Below are positions 7,355 to 15,497 of a stretch of DNA of 64,000 nucleotides, in pieces. The translations under genes and the position numbers were made by a program. Under the pieces are notes generated by a model, which saw only the letters and a list, made by a program, of their open reading frames with translations, made no database searches and was not told the origin of the DNA. The stretch's first letter is position 1, and every line of letters begins with the position of its first letter. This DNA comes from Verrucomicrobiia bacterium (GTDB lineage: Bacteria > Verrucomicrobiota > Verrucomicrobiia > Verrucomicrobiales > Akkermansiaceae), in assembly GCA_947462875.1 (NCBI GenBank), contig CANHQJ010000001.1:1-64000 (forward strand), in the 5' to 3' direction.

Positions 7355-8135
7355 TCCCGGCATCATCGGTCTTTTCGTCGCCGCCGTAGAAGCTGGCGAT
7401 GTAGCCGAACTCAATAAGAGTATCCTGCCAAGGGGCGATGTAGGCAGGGTTGCCGAACACGCGATTGGCCTTTTGCAGAAATTCCTCGGCCTTGATCATA
7501 TCCTTGTCGCGATAGCAGACGGAGGCCTGGGCGTAGTAGTAAAAGGGAGAGTCGTCGCGCAGAGGATCGTATTTGTTTGCGAGAGCCTTGGCTTCCTCCT
7601 CCATGTCGAGCGCCAGGTAGCAGAGCAGCATTTTCAGCTCCACGATGCGTTTCGTTTGCACGCTGACTTCCGGAATGAGCGGCAGAACCACTTTCATTTT
7701 TTCGAGACACACCTGCCAGTTGCGCGTCACAAATTCGAGCTCGGCGATGTTGAAGAGAACGATGGACGACTTCGGCTCCAGGAGCAGTGCCTTGTCATAG
7801 AATTCCCGCGCTTTGGTGAAATCGCGGAACTCCACGTAACAGCTGCCGAGCAGATTCAAGATATCGACATTGCGATCGAAAATTTTGCGCGCCTCGTCGA
7901 TCTGCTCCAGTGCCTCGAAGATGCGCTTCTGATTGAACAAACGCGAGGCTTCGTTGACGTGCTTGAGGTAATCGACGCGTTTTTGTTCCGGCAGGTTGGT
8001 GAACTCCTTCTGAATCTCGGTGAGTTCCGGCGTTTTTTCCGTATTGAGCTCGGTGGGAGTCACCGTTTGTGCGTGCGCCAAGAATGGCGTCAGCAGAGAC
8101 AGAAGGCCCAGAAGCAGAAGTTTTTTGCGTTGCAT
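7302..8135 (-). CDS. Secreted TPR-repeat protein
   Basis: 277 residues from the ATG at 8135. A signal peptide is clear (QRKKLLLLGLLSLLTPFLAHAQ, cleavage near residue 23). It is followed by tandem helical repeats with TPR-like spacing (RIFEALEQIDEARKIF, FTKAREFYDKALLLEPKS, DMIKAEEFLQKANRVF) and a Pro/Gly-rich tail. It probably scaffolds a periplasmic or outer-membrane complex; no enzymatic motif. Starts at 8171 or 8147 are possible but put the signal peptide inside the protein. Convergent overlap with folB. Confidence 0.82.
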   Translation of the reverse strand: MQRKKLLLLGLLSLLTPFLAHAQTVTPTELNTEKTPELTEIQKEFTNLPEQKRVDYLKHVNEASRLFNQKRIFEALEQIDEARKIFDRNVDILNLLGSCYVEFRDFTKAREFYDKALLLEPKSSIVLFNIAELEFVTRNWQVCLEKMKVVLPLIPEVSVQTKRIVELKMLLCYLALDMEEEAKALANKYDPLRDDSPFYYYAQASVCYRDKDMIKAEEFLQKANRVFGNPAYIAPWQDTLIEFGYIASFYGGDEKTDDAGTKGSSPAPQPPPGSGAK

Positions 8136-8187
8136 AGGGCCATTCATACCGTGCCATGCCTCACATGGCAAGCGGAGAAGCGTGAAA

Positions 8188-8760
8188 TTATTGGTAAAGT
8201 TGTTTGTTCAGGATGTGCGTTCTCACCGCCGGATGCAGCCACTGCGGGTCTAAAAAATGCCCGCCGCCAGGATCGCGCAAAGCGGTGGCCGAGGCGGGAT
8301 GCGTTCCCTGCAAATGAATCATGCGGTAGCCCTCACGCGGCTGGGGGATTTCCCCGCGGCTGAAGACGAGAAACGTGAGATGCCGCGCGAGGATTTCCGG
8401 GTGTTTCCAGCGTGGCAGCGCGTTCCATTGATCGCATCCCATCAGCCAGAACCACTCGGTCTGCGGATGCTCCGCGATGAAATGTTCGACCGTCAGGTAG
8501 CTGAACGATGGTCCCGGAGTGCGTGCCTCGTAATCGCTCACCCGCATCCATGGCTCGGTGGTGGCGAGGCGCAGCATGGCGAGGCGATCGTCGATACAGG
8601 CACTGCTGCTTTGCTTTTTGTGCGGCGATTGCTGGCAGGGGATGAAAATCACCTCATCGAGATGCGCTTGCTGACGGGCGAGGCGGGCCACGCGCATGTG
8701 CCCCTCGTGCACCGGGTCAAAGGTGCCACCGAACAGGGCGATGCGACGCTGCGGGTTCAT
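8188..8760 (-). CDS. nadD: Nicotinate-nucleotide adenylyltransferase NadD
   Basis: 190 residues. It adenylates NaMN to deamido-NAD. The nucleotidyltransferase loop GGTFDPVHEGHM is at residues 11-22, then PCQQSPHKK and a late ASATALRDP replacing the usual ISSTxIR. Start overlaps the end of the DR2241-like gene by 4 bp, so it is the last gene of a three-gene coupled operon with cbiX. Confidence 0.92.
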   Translation of the reverse strand: MNPQRRIALFGGTFDPVHEGHMRVARLARQQAHLDEVIFIPCQQSPHKKQSSSACIDDRLAMLRLATTEPWMRVSDYEARTPGPSFSYLTVEHFIAEHPQTEWFWLMGCDQWNALPRWKHPEILARHLTFLVFSRGEIPQPREGYRMIHLQGTHPASATALRDPGGGHFLDPQWLHPAVRTHILNKQLYQ

Positions 8761-9443
8761 GCTTGCGCTTGCGCTTTTGCTTCGAACTCACGCTTGGATG
8801 CCTTGCGGCACTCGGCCACGAAATGATTGCACGCCTCGCGGCAGAGCAGGGGAATCGCGAGCGGTTCGGGCAGGCCGCTGCTGACGCCGTTGAAGCGCGA
8901 GGCCTCGCTATCGGCGAGCGGGGTGTTTTCATCGAGCTTCCAGAGGATTTTTTTCGCGCACTGATGCGCGGGGCCGCAGACTTCCTGCACGAGTTGTTGC
9001 GCTCCTTCATCACTGATGCTTCGCGCGAAACGATACATCCCTGTCTGGCGATTGAGTTTGTCGCGCAGGTTCTGCACGTCGAGCGTACCGCGTTGTTGCG
9101 CGACCCACAGGCTGAAACACGCGGGGTAGAATCCATCGATCGCCGCGAGCAAATCGGTTGGGTTTTTCAGCTTCATCAGCCAGCCGCCGCGCAGGTTGGT
9201 TTGACCCTTGGTGAAGCGGTATTCGTGATCGGCGGAGTAGGTGGAAATGTCACGGGCCTGGAAGGGATCGCTGGTGAGTTGAAAACCCTCAGGCTCGCCC
9301 TGCGCCGCGAGCACCGCATCGCGATCGGTTTCATGGCAGAGCCAGTAGGGTTCCTCCGCTCGGCCCGTGGGCAGGATTTCCAGCTGCCCGATGCGATGGA
9401 AGCCCTGTGCCAGAAGATGTTGAAGCCAGTCGAGTTGCGTCAT
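8757..9443 (-). CDS. DR2241-like Fe-S domain protein, partner of CbiX
   Basis: 228 residues. A beta-rich N-terminal half (RTKGQTNLRGGWLM region) is followed by a Cys-rich C-terminal half: EVCGPAHQC near 150 and LLCREACNHFVAEC near 200. This fits the region that in Deinococcus DR2241 stabilises an iron-sulfur cluster and is fused to CbiX. Here it is a separate gene whose start overlaps the cbiX stop by 4 bp. I infer it forms one complex with that chelatase. Assignment is from memory of the family, not from an alignment. Confidence 0.7.
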   Translation of the reverse strand: MTQLDWLQHLLAQGFHRIGQLEILPTGRAEEPYWLCHETDRDAVLAAQGEPEGFQLTSDPFQARDISTYSADHEYRFTKGQTNLRGGWLMKLKNPTDLLAAIDGFYPACFSLWVAQQRGTLDVQNLRDKLNRQTGMYRFARSISDEGAQQLVQEVCGPAHQCAKKILWKLDENTPLADSEASRFNGVSSGLPEPLAIPLLCREACNHFVAECRKASKREFEAKAQAQA

Positions 9444-10255
9444 GAGTGAGAGTGGTGTTGTTGGTCGAAGTCGTGGATTTGATCGAGAATGACATCGGCG
9501 ATGAGTCGCTCGGTGCCGATGGCGGAAGAGTAATACAATTTTTTGCCATGCAATTCATGAGGATTGTGGCGGAATACCTCGCGTTGGCTGGCGGCGGCAC
9601 CGACCTCGGACTCGATGCCCAGCAGCACGGGGATGTCCTGGTAGGAATGAAGGCCATCGGCGATGAAAAAGGGCACCACCACCACATTCGGCGTGGTGGC
9701 GAGTTCCGCCCAATCGGCGATGAACGGTTGCTCTTCCATGTAGGTATCGAGCACCGCCGCGTAGCCGGTCTGGCGGAGGATTTCGCATTGGTCCTTGATC
9801 GCCTTGGTGCTGTTGGCGTTGAGGTTGGTGCCATGGCCCACGATGATCAGGGTGGTCTGCGCGGGATCGACATCCGGCGCCACTTCTTTCGCGCGGCGCA
9901 GGAGCAGTTGGGTCATCGAGGGGTGGATGCCCACGGGCGAGCAGTAGTGGAAGGTTTTGCCGCGGACCACGGTCGTGGGGCCCGTCAGTTCCAGTTCGCG
10001 CGGGATGACATCCTGGGTGAAGTAGCCCTCGCTGATGAAATCCGGCACCACGTATATTTCCTCACAATCGGTGAGATACCAGGCTTCACGGAAAGAGGGC
10101 TCTTCTTTCCAAAAAATGCAGTGCACTTCCGCGAAGAGCCCGCGACGGCGGATCTCATCGGCATGCTCGAAGTAGGGCGTGGAAGAGTCAGGATTTTCCG
10201 TGGATCCGTGACCAGCGATGAATAGGGCGGTGTTTGGCTTTGGCTCGATCGGCAT
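9440..10255 (-). CDS. cbiX: CbiX-type sirohydrochlorin chelatase, two-domain
   Basis: 271 residues from the ATG at 10255. Two homologous chelatase halves each start with a His-Gly motif (FIAGHGSTEN near 13, IIVGHGTNLN near 140), and the second half has PFFIADGLHSYQDIPVLLG with the metal-binding His. The family inserts Co2+ or Fe2+ into sirohydrochlorin for cobalamin or sirohaem. The neighbouring DR2241-like gene supports a redox- or cluster-linked version. Which metal is used cannot be told from the sequence. Divergent from the lipoate-ligase-like gene. Confidence 0.85.
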   Translation of the reverse strand: MPIEPKPNTALFIAGHGSTENPDSSTPYFEHADEIRRRGLFAEVHCIFWKEEPSFREAWYLTDCEEIYVVPDFISEGYFTQDVIPRELELTGPTTVVRGKTFHYCSPVGIHPSMTQLLLRRAKEVAPDVDPAQTTLIIVGHGTNLNANSTKAIKDQCEILRQTGYAAVLDTYMEEQPFIADWAELATTPNVVVVPFFIADGLHSYQDIPVLLGIESEVGAAASQREVFRHNPHELHGKKLYYSSAIGTERLIADVILDQIHDFDQQHHSHS

Positions 10256-10297
10256 CTCGGCGATACTGGAGAGAGATTCGAGCGTTTGTAAAATGAT

Positions 10298-10310
10298 AAT
10301 TGCGGCAATT
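10298..10310. promoter_or_regulatory. Short palindrome in the cbiX / ligase divergent promoter region
   Basis: AATTGC-G-GCAATT is a perfect 13-bp inverted repeat in the 94-bp gap between divergent starts, next to AT-rich TAAAATGATAAT. A dimeric repressor could bind here. No known operator was recognised. Confidence 0.3.
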
Positions 10311-10349
10311 CGGAAAAACGTGTGAGATTCCCGCGTGCTGAATCGACTC

Positions 10350-10988
10350 ATGCTCTGGAACGACCCCCAACCACACGACGGTCCTACCAACATGGCGATC
10401 GATGAGTGGCTGTGGCATCACGCGACTCTGCCTGTGCTGCGGGTGTATCGCTGGAGCGGGGACTGGATGAGCATCGGCTATTTCAGCAGGGCGGCACTGG
10501 TTCCAGAGGGGCGGGCATTTGTCAGGAGGCCCACGGGCGGGGGATTGGTGGATCATCGTGCGGACTGGACCTACACGCTGGCGATTCCGCGTGGGCATGC
10601 CATCGCGGAAATGCCGGGGGCGGCGAGTTATGAGCTGGTGCACAGGGCCTTGCGCGAGGTGCTGGTGGCGGAGGGTGTGGACTGTCGATTGACCGGGCAG
10701 GATGGCAGCGAGGCCAGCGCGTTTTGTTTTGATCATCCGGTCACGCATGATCTCATCGGTGCCAGCGGACAGAAACTCGCCGGAGCGGGGCAGCGGCGCG
10801 GCAGACAAGGGCTTCTGCATCAAGGCTCGGTGCAGGTCGCAGAGGGCCGCGACGGCATGCGGGCGCTGCGTTTGGCGGAGCGAATCTGTGAGTTTGCGGA
10901 AGCGGGGGAGATGCAGCCCGATGTGGCATGGATAGCGCATCGGCGTGTGGAGGTCTATGCGCATGCCGCCTGGAACGGGAAAAAGTGA
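10350..10988 (+). CDS. Lipoate-protein ligase A / BPL-LplA family enzyme
   Basis: 212 residues from ATG 10350; a GTG at 10335 adds five residues. The family motif RRPTGGGLVDHRADWTYTL binds the acyl-adenylate or acyl group, and the conserved Lys lies in GASGQKLAGAG. Lacking the LplA C-terminal accessory domain, it may be a lipoate or octanoyl transferase (LipM/LplA-like) rather than a complete LplA. Expected to lipoylate E2 or GcvH domains; neither is in this window. Confidence 0.85.
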   Translation: MLWNDPQPHDGPTNMAIDEWLWHHATLPVLRVYRWSGDWMSIGYFSRAALVPEGRAFVRRPTGGGLVDHRADWTYTLAIPRGHAIAEMPGAASYELVHRALREVLVAEGVDCRLTGQDGSEASAFCFDHPVTHDLIGASGQKLAGAGQRRGRQGLLHQGSVQVAEGRDGMRALRLAERICEFAEAGEMQPDVAWIAHRRVEVYAHAAWNGKK

Positions 10989-11021
10989 ATCGCGCTTGTG
11001 AGAGAAATCTTCGTTGCAGGC

Positions 11022-11049
11022 TTGACGAGTGATGGATTTCCGATAAGAT
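11022..11049 (+). promoter_or_regulatory. Sigma-70-like promoter for the downstream lipoprotein
   Basis: -35 TTGACG at 11022-11027, a 16-bp spacer, and -10 TAAGAT at 11044-11049, 55 bp before the ATG at 11104. It is one of the few convincing consensus-like promoters in the window. Confidence 0.55.
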
Positions 11050-11103
11050 CCCCCTCACCGCGAACGGCAATCAGCCGATGTGCGGCAAACCTCCTATTAC
11101 ATC

Positions 11104-11577
11104 ATGAATCGCACATTTTCCCACGCACTCGGTGCACTGCTTTGCGGTGTGATCATTTCCTCGTGTGTTCCTTACGATGAATACGGTCGTCGCATTCAGC
11201 CGAAAAAGAAGCCGGATCGTTCCACGGTGACGGATCCGAAACAGCAGGAAATTGACGCCAAGCGCGAGGAGATGCGCAAAAAGGAGGAGCAGCGCCGCAA
11301 AGAACTCGGCTTGCCTCCTGAGGACGGCTCGACTGGCGGCACGACCCCGACGACCAGCACGGGCGATTTCAACAACGGCAATGGCCCTGTTGATCCGCCG
11401 AAGAACACCACTCCGCCGAAAAACCATCCCGTGGCCGCAGCCGTTCCCGGCAAACCGGGATTTGTCTTCAGTCCCTTCAACAACAAAGTGGTGGATGTGC
11501 GCGGCATCGCCAGCGGCACGCTCGTCGCCGATCCGCAGTATCCGGCAGCTGACAAAAAGCACTTCCGTGTGCCTTGA
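11104..11577 (+). CDS. Small lipoprotein, Lys/Glu and Thr/Pro-rich
   Basis: 157 residues, function unknown. A type II signal peptide has lipobox ISSC (Cys at about 20). After it come a charged helix (QEIDAKREEMRKKEEQRRKE), a Gly/Thr/Pro linker, and a short C-terminal module FVFSPFNNKVVDVRGIASGTLVADP. The C-terminal module recurs in small Verrucomicrobia lipoproteins as I recall them. ATG 11104 is preferred over 11080 because it places the lipobox normally. A promoter precedes it and a terminator follows. Confidence 0.8.
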   Translation: MNRTFSHALGALLCGVIISSCVPYDEYGRRIQPKKKPDRSTVTDPKQQEIDAKREEMRKKEEQRRKELGLPPEDGSTGGTTPTTSTGDFNNGNGPVDPPKNTTPPKNHPVAAAVPGKPGFVFSPFNNKVVDVRGIASGTLVADPQYPAADKKHFRVP

Positions 11578-11607
11578 TCTGTCCGTCGGCTCAACCGTAT
11601 CTCAAGC

Positions 11608-11637
11608 TTCGCCGGGCATAGCCCGGCGAAATTTTTT
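11608..11637 (+). terminator. Rho-independent terminator abutting tyrA
   Basis: Arms TTCGCCGGGC (11608-11617) and GCCCGGCGAA (11621-11630) pair perfectly over 10 bp with an ATA loop, followed by ATTTTTT. The tyrA ATG is only about 10 nt past the stem, so the hairpin is both the end of the lipoprotein unit and part of, or next to, the tyrA leader. Confidence 0.88.
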
Positions 11638-11640
11638 ATC

Positions 11641-12483
11641 ATGACCCCACTGCATCACATCACCATTCTCGGCGGCGGTTTGCTCGGGGGCTCTCTTGCC
11701 CTTGCCTGCCAATCTCCGTATCGCGCGGTGCTCTGGTCGCGACGTCAGGAATCCACCGCGGAGGCTCTGGCTCTCGGCATCGATGCCACCTCCGACCTGG
11801 CGCAGGCGGTGCGCGACGCCGATTTGTTGGTCTTGTGCGTGCCCGTGGGCAGCATGGCGGGGCTCTTGCAGCAGGCGATCGATGCCGGACTGCCCGGTCG
11901 CTGCATTGTCACGGATGTGGGCAGTGTCAAACGCCAGCCGCATGAAACCCTGCGTCCTCTGCTCCCGTCGGCGGGACTGCGTTTCATTGGCAGCCATCCG
12001 ATGGCGGGCGGCGAAAAAGGCGGCATCGCCCAGGCGCGCGCGGATCTTTTCCGCAATGCGGCTTGTTTGATGACGAATGACGAAGCGGCTCCGCAGCCGG
12101 ACTGCGATGCGGTCGAGCAGTTTTGGAACACCATGGGCTGCCGCACGGCCTGGGGCACGGCATCGGAGCACGATGCGATTGTCGCACGCGTCAGTCATTT
12201 TCCCCACCTGCTCGCCAGTGTGGGTGCCGCCGTGGGCCTCAAGCACGCGGGCTTCGGCCAGTACTGTGGCGGCGGCCTGCGCGATACCACGCGCGTGGCT
12301 TCGGGCAATCCGGCGATGTGGGCGGAGATTTTGTTAGAGAACCGCGATGAGTTGCTGCGTGTGGTGCGGGAGGCACAACAGGAAATGGAGACCATCAGCC
12401 ATTTGCTCGCTGCCGCGGATTATCATGCCGTGGAGGCCTGGCTCGCGGAGGCGAAGAAGAAACGCGATGGTTTGTCTGTCTGA
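11641..12483 (+). CDS. tyrA: Prephenate dehydrogenase TyrA
   Basis: 280 residues. NAD(P)-dependent oxidative decarboxylation of prephenate (or arogenate dehydrogenation) for tyrosine. The Rossmann glycine motif is GGGLLGGS at residues 11-18, then VTDVGSVKRQ, and the substrate-site motif GSHPMAGGEKGG near residue 120. No ACT or chorismate-mutase domain is attached, so it is a monofunctional enzyme. It starts directly behind a strong terminator hairpin; a weak promoter might lie at 11575-11607 (TTGATC, then GTATCT), so readthrough control is possible. Confidence 0.92.
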   Translation: MTPLHHITILGGGLLGGSLALACQSPYRAVLWSRRQESTAEALALGIDATSDLAQAVRDADLLVLCVPVGSMAGLLQQAIDAGLPGRCIVTDVGSVKRQPHETLRPLLPSAGLRFIGSHPMAGGEKGGIAQARADLFRNAACLMTNDEAAPQPDCDAVEQFWNTMGCRTAWGTASEHDAIVARVSHFPHLLASVGAAVGLKHAGFGQYCGGGLRDTTRVASGNPAMWAEILLENRDELLRVVREAQQEMETISHLLAAADYHAVEAWLAEAKKKRDGLSV

Positions 12484-12566
12484 GCGGGCGATAAAGCTTT
12501 TGTCCGATGTGATTGAATTTGCTTGCCTACACTCTCGTTTATACGTCAATGCTGGCTTCCGCAATC

Positions 12567-13541
12567 ATGAGTGAAAATACCAGCATCCAGGCCCTCGGGG
12601 AAATTTTCGATCAGCATCAGACCTTTGCGCTGATGAGTCACATGCGTCCCGATGGCGATGCGATCGGTTCGCAGCTCGGCCTTGGTCTCGCGCTGGAAGC
12701 CATGGGGAAAACGGTCTTCTATTGGAATGAAGACGGTCTGCCGGACAGTCTCGCTTTTTTGCCGGGCTCGGAGAAAATTTCACTGCCCCCGGCGGAAGCG
12801 CCGGAGATCGATGTCGCGATCGCTCTTGATACGGCGACGAAAGTCCGGCTCGGCGAGGGCAATCTCATCGCCGCCGCCAAGGCGAAGCTGTGGGTGAACA
12901 TCGATCACCACATCTCCAACCCGCGCTATGGCGATGTGAATTATGTCGATGCCACCAGCCCGGCCACGGGGCAGATCGTCTATGAGATCCTTCAGCATCT
13001 CGGCATGCCTCTGCCCGATGGCGCGCGTGATGCCATTTATGTGGCGGTTTCCACCGATACCGGATCGTTCCAGTATGAATCCACCACCGCCCGCACCTAT
13101 CGCATGGCGGCGGATCTGATGGATCGCGGATTGAACGTGGGCGACATCAATGCGAAGACGTACGACAGCCATCCGTATCGTCGCATCGAATTGCTGCGCG
13201 CCTTGCTCAATACCCTCGAACTCACGCCGGACGGCAAGGTCGCTCACTGGCAAATGCTCGATCACCTTCGCACCGATCTCGCGCTCAAGCCCGAGGACAG
13301 CGAGGGCCTGATCGACATGATCCGCGCGATCCGCGGTGTGCAGGTGGCGGTGTTTTTCGAAGAACTGCCCGGCGGAAAAGTGCGGGTCTCGATGCGCTCG
13401 AAGGACCGCAGCGTCAATGTGTGCGATATCGCCGCGCAATTTGGCGGCGGTGGTCATGCGCTCGCCGCTGGCATCCGCATGCCTGGTCCCATTTCTGATG
13501 CGAAACAACAAGTGCTCGCGGCGATCACTGCCGCCATCTGA
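12567..13541 (+). CDS. nrnA: DHH/DHHA1 phosphoesterase, NrnA-like oligoribonuclease
   Basis: 324 residues from ATG 12567. DHH-family motifs: HMRPDGDAIGSQL (about 25-37), a central Asp in VAIALDTA, NIDHHISN (about 110), and the DHHA1 glycine loop GGGGHALAAG near 300. NrnA-type enzymes degrade nanoRNAs and dephosphorylate pAp. It lies 6 bp before truB, the same nrnA-truB order as in many bacteria, which strengthens the call. ATG 12513 is a possible longer start. Confidence 0.92.
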   Translation: MSENTSIQALGEIFDQHQTFALMSHMRPDGDAIGSQLGLGLALEAMGKTVFYWNEDGLPDSLAFLPGSEKISLPPAEAPEIDVAIALDTATKVRLGEGNLIAAAKAKLWVNIDHHISNPRYGDVNYVDATSPATGQIVYEILQHLGMPLPDGARDAIYVAVSTDTGSFQYESTTARTYRMAADLMDRGLNVGDINAKTYDSHPYRRIELLRALLNTLELTPDGKVAHWQMLDHLRTDLALKPEDSEGLIDMIRAIRGVQVAVFFEELPGGKVRVSMRSKDRSVNVCDIAAQFGGGGHALAAGIRMPGPISDAKQQVLAAITAAI

Positions 13542-13547
13542 CGAATT

Positions 13548-14282
13548 ATGAATTCCATGGAGATTCCCCAAGGCCCCAGCGGCGTGTTATTGATCGACAA
13601 GGCAGGTGATTTCACCTCGCACGATGTCGTGGCGGTTGCCCGGCGCGCGCTCAATACGAAAAAAATCGGCCACTGCGGCACGCTGGACCCGATGGCCACC
13701 GGCTTGCTCATGCTGGTGGTGGGCCGTGCCACCAAGATCCAGGACTTGCTGATGAGCGAGGATAAGGAATACCGTGGCACCTTGACGCTCGGCAAAGTCA
13801 CCAGCTCGCAGGACAAGGAAGGAGAGGTCATCGAGGAACATCCCGTGGGCGGCCTCACGGAGTCACAAATTCGCGCGGCCTTTGATTCGCTGATGGGTGA
13901 CTTCGAGCAGATGCCGCCCATGGTTTCCGCGATCAAGATCAATGGAGTGCCGCTTTACAAGATGGCGCGCAAGGGGCAGGAGATCGAGCGCAAGACCCGC
14001 CCGGTGAAGGTGACGGGGTATGAAATCCATCGCATCGAGCTTCCGGAAATCGAGTTCACCGTCCGCTGCTCCAAGGGATTTTACGTCCGCACCTATGCCC
14101 ATGACATCGGTCAAAAGCTCGGCTGCGGCGCCCATCTCAGCGAACTGCGCCGCACGCGCTCGGGGAAATTCACCCTCGATCGCGCGGTGACCATTCCGGA
14201 GCTGAAAACGCTGGATCGCGCGGATTTGCTGAACCGCATGATCAGCTTGGCGGAAATCTCGCTGATGCGCGGTGTTTCCTGA
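13548..14282 (+). CDS. truB: tRNA pseudouridine(55) synthase TruB
   Basis: 244 residues. It makes pseudouridine 55 in the T-loop. The catalytic Asp is in GHCGTLDPMATGLL (about 39-52); GVLLIDKAGDFTSHDVV at the N terminus and CSKGFYVRTYAHDIG near 168 are typical. Lacks a PUA tail, as in shorter TruB proteins. Translationally close to nrnA. Confidence 0.95.
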   Translation: MNSMEIPQGPSGVLLIDKAGDFTSHDVVAVARRALNTKKIGHCGTLDPMATGLLMLVVGRATKIQDLLMSEDKEYRGTLTLGKVTSSQDKEGEVIEEHPVGGLTESQIRAAFDSLMGDFEQMPPMVSAIKINGVPLYKMARKGQEIERKTRPVKVTGYEIHRIELPEIEFTVRCSKGFYVRTYAHDIGQKLGCGAHLSELRRTRSGKFTLDRAVTIPELKTLDRADLLNRMISLAEISLMRGVS

Positions 14283-14331
14283 ACGCGATTCTTTCTTTGC
14301 ACGCAAGAGGTTTCCGCCTTACAATACCCGC

Positions 14332-14613
14332 ATGCCCGATAAGAAAAAAATCGCCGACCTCCATTTCATGGACGCGCGCTGCAAACTGATCGATCTCGCC
14401 GCCTTTTTCGATCGCATGGATCGTCATGAAGGAGCGGCGGACTATCGCGATGAAGCGCTGCGCCGGGCGGTGCCGCTTTTGTTGGAAAACCGCGCCGATC
14501 GCGCCAAGGCGATACTCGACCTGCTCTCGGACGACAGCACGGAGTTGCTGGAATCCGCGCCGTTCCAAGGAGCCTTTGGTGCACCCTTGCCCGCGAAAGG
14601 AGGTGCCCGGTGA
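14332..14613 (+). CDS. Small helical protein beside a TatD-like hydrolase
   Basis: 93 residues from ATG 14332, function unknown. Predicted mainly helical, with Asp/Arg/Leu-rich segments (DARCKLIDLAAFFDRMDRHE, DEALRRAVPLLLENRADRAK). It overlaps the next start by 4 bp (GTGA) and carries that gene's strong ribosome-binding site within its last codons. Coupling suggests a subunit or accessory role for the hydrolase. I considered an EboA fragment, but it is too short to claim. Confidence 0.65.
   Translation: MPDKKKIADLHFMDARCKLIDLAAFFDRMDRHEGAADYRDEALRRAVPLLLENRADRAKAILDLLSDDSTELLESAPFQGAFGAPLPAKGGAR
14597..14604 (+). promoter_or_regulatory. Strong Shine-Dalgarno before a GTG start
   Basis: AAGGAGGT, six bases before the GTG at 14610. 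It stands out because most genes here have no Shine-Dalgarno, and it decides the start of the TatD-like gene. Confidence 0.8.
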
Positions 14614-15413
14614 GATACATCGAGCCACACGCGCACATGGTCAGTCGGACCACCGATGACTACCAGAAACTCGCCATCGCCGGTTGCGAAATTCTCTGTG
14701 AGCCCGCGTTCTGGGCAGGCTTCGATCGCTCGTCGGCGGATGGATTTTTCGATTACTTCCGCCAGCTCACCGAGTATGAGCCGAAGCGCGCGGAAAAATT
14801 CGGCATCAAGCACTACTGCTGGCTCTGCATCAATCCGAAAGAGGCGGACGATCCTGTCTTCGCCCGCGAGGTCATGAGCCTGATCCCCGAGTTTTTGGAG
14901 AAAAAAACCGTGCTCGGCATCGGCGAGATCGGTCTGAACAAAAACACGCGCAATGAGTTGAGGATTTTCGAAGAGCACGTGCAGATCGCCCTCACGCATG
15001 ACTTGCCCATTCTCATCCACACACCGCACCTGGAAGACAAAAAAAAGGGCACGCGCCTGATTCTCGATGCCTTGGCGAATTTTTCCCAACTGACCCGCGA
15101 GAAGGTGATCATCGATCACGTCGAGGAACACACGGCGGCGATGGTGCTGGAGCAGGGCTACTGGGCCGGCATGACCTTGTATCCCGAATCGAAATGCACG
15201 CCGAACCGCGCGATCGACATGCTGGAAACACTCGGCTCCGACCGCCTGTGGCTGAATTCGGCCTGCGACTGGGGCGTTTCCGATCCCCTGGCTGTGCCGA
15301 AATGCGCCTTGGAAATGAAAAAACGCGAACACAGCGCGGCATTCATCGAGCAGGTCTGCTACCACAACCCCGCGCGCTTTTTGTCGCAGTCCAAGAATTT
15401 CCATGCGATTTGA
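14610..15413 (+). CDS. TatD-like TIM-barrel metal hydrolase (EboB-type)
   Basis: 267 residues, GTG start set by a strong Shine-Dalgarno. Metal-binding motifs are EPHAHM (residues 5-10), GIGEIGLN, the LIHTPH strand-end His, IDHVEEH and NSACDWG. This divergent amidohydrolase-like family includes EboB-type proteins of ebo clusters; no prenyltransferase, dehydroquinate-synthase-like or other ebo gene lies in the window, so the pathway is not shown. The gene ends within its own terminator stem. Confidence 0.78.
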   Translation: MRYIEPHAHMVSRTTDDYQKLAIAGCEILCEPAFWAGFDRSSADGFFDYFRQLTEYEPKRAEKFGIKHYCWLCINPKEADDPVFAREVMSLIPEFLEKKTVLGIGEIGLNKNTRNELRIFEEHVQIALTHDLPILIHTPHLEDKKKGTRLILDALANFSQLTREKVIIDHVEEHTAAMVLEQGYWAGMTLYPESKCTPNRAIDMLETLGSDRLWLNSACDWGVSDPLAVPKCALEMKKREHSAAFIEQVCYHNPARFLSQSKNFHAI

Positions 15414-15433
15414 TTCGTCGAATCAAACTTTTT
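15409..15433 (+). terminator. Rho-independent terminator of the TatD-like gene
   Basis: TTTGATTC (15409-15416), loop GTC, GAATCAAA (15420-15427), then CTTTTT. The stop codon TGA at 15411-15413 is within the left arm, so ribosomes terminating here overlap the hairpin. Confidence 0.7.
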
Positions 15434-15497
15434 CACAAAAACATGCACTTTTTGCTTGCCAAGGCGTCGTAGTTCGTTACTTTGCGCGTCCACAATT

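Noticed and set aside
10256-10349. Cobalamin riboswitch upstream of cbiX
   Set aside because: The gap is only 94 bp and I see no B12-box-like conserved core.
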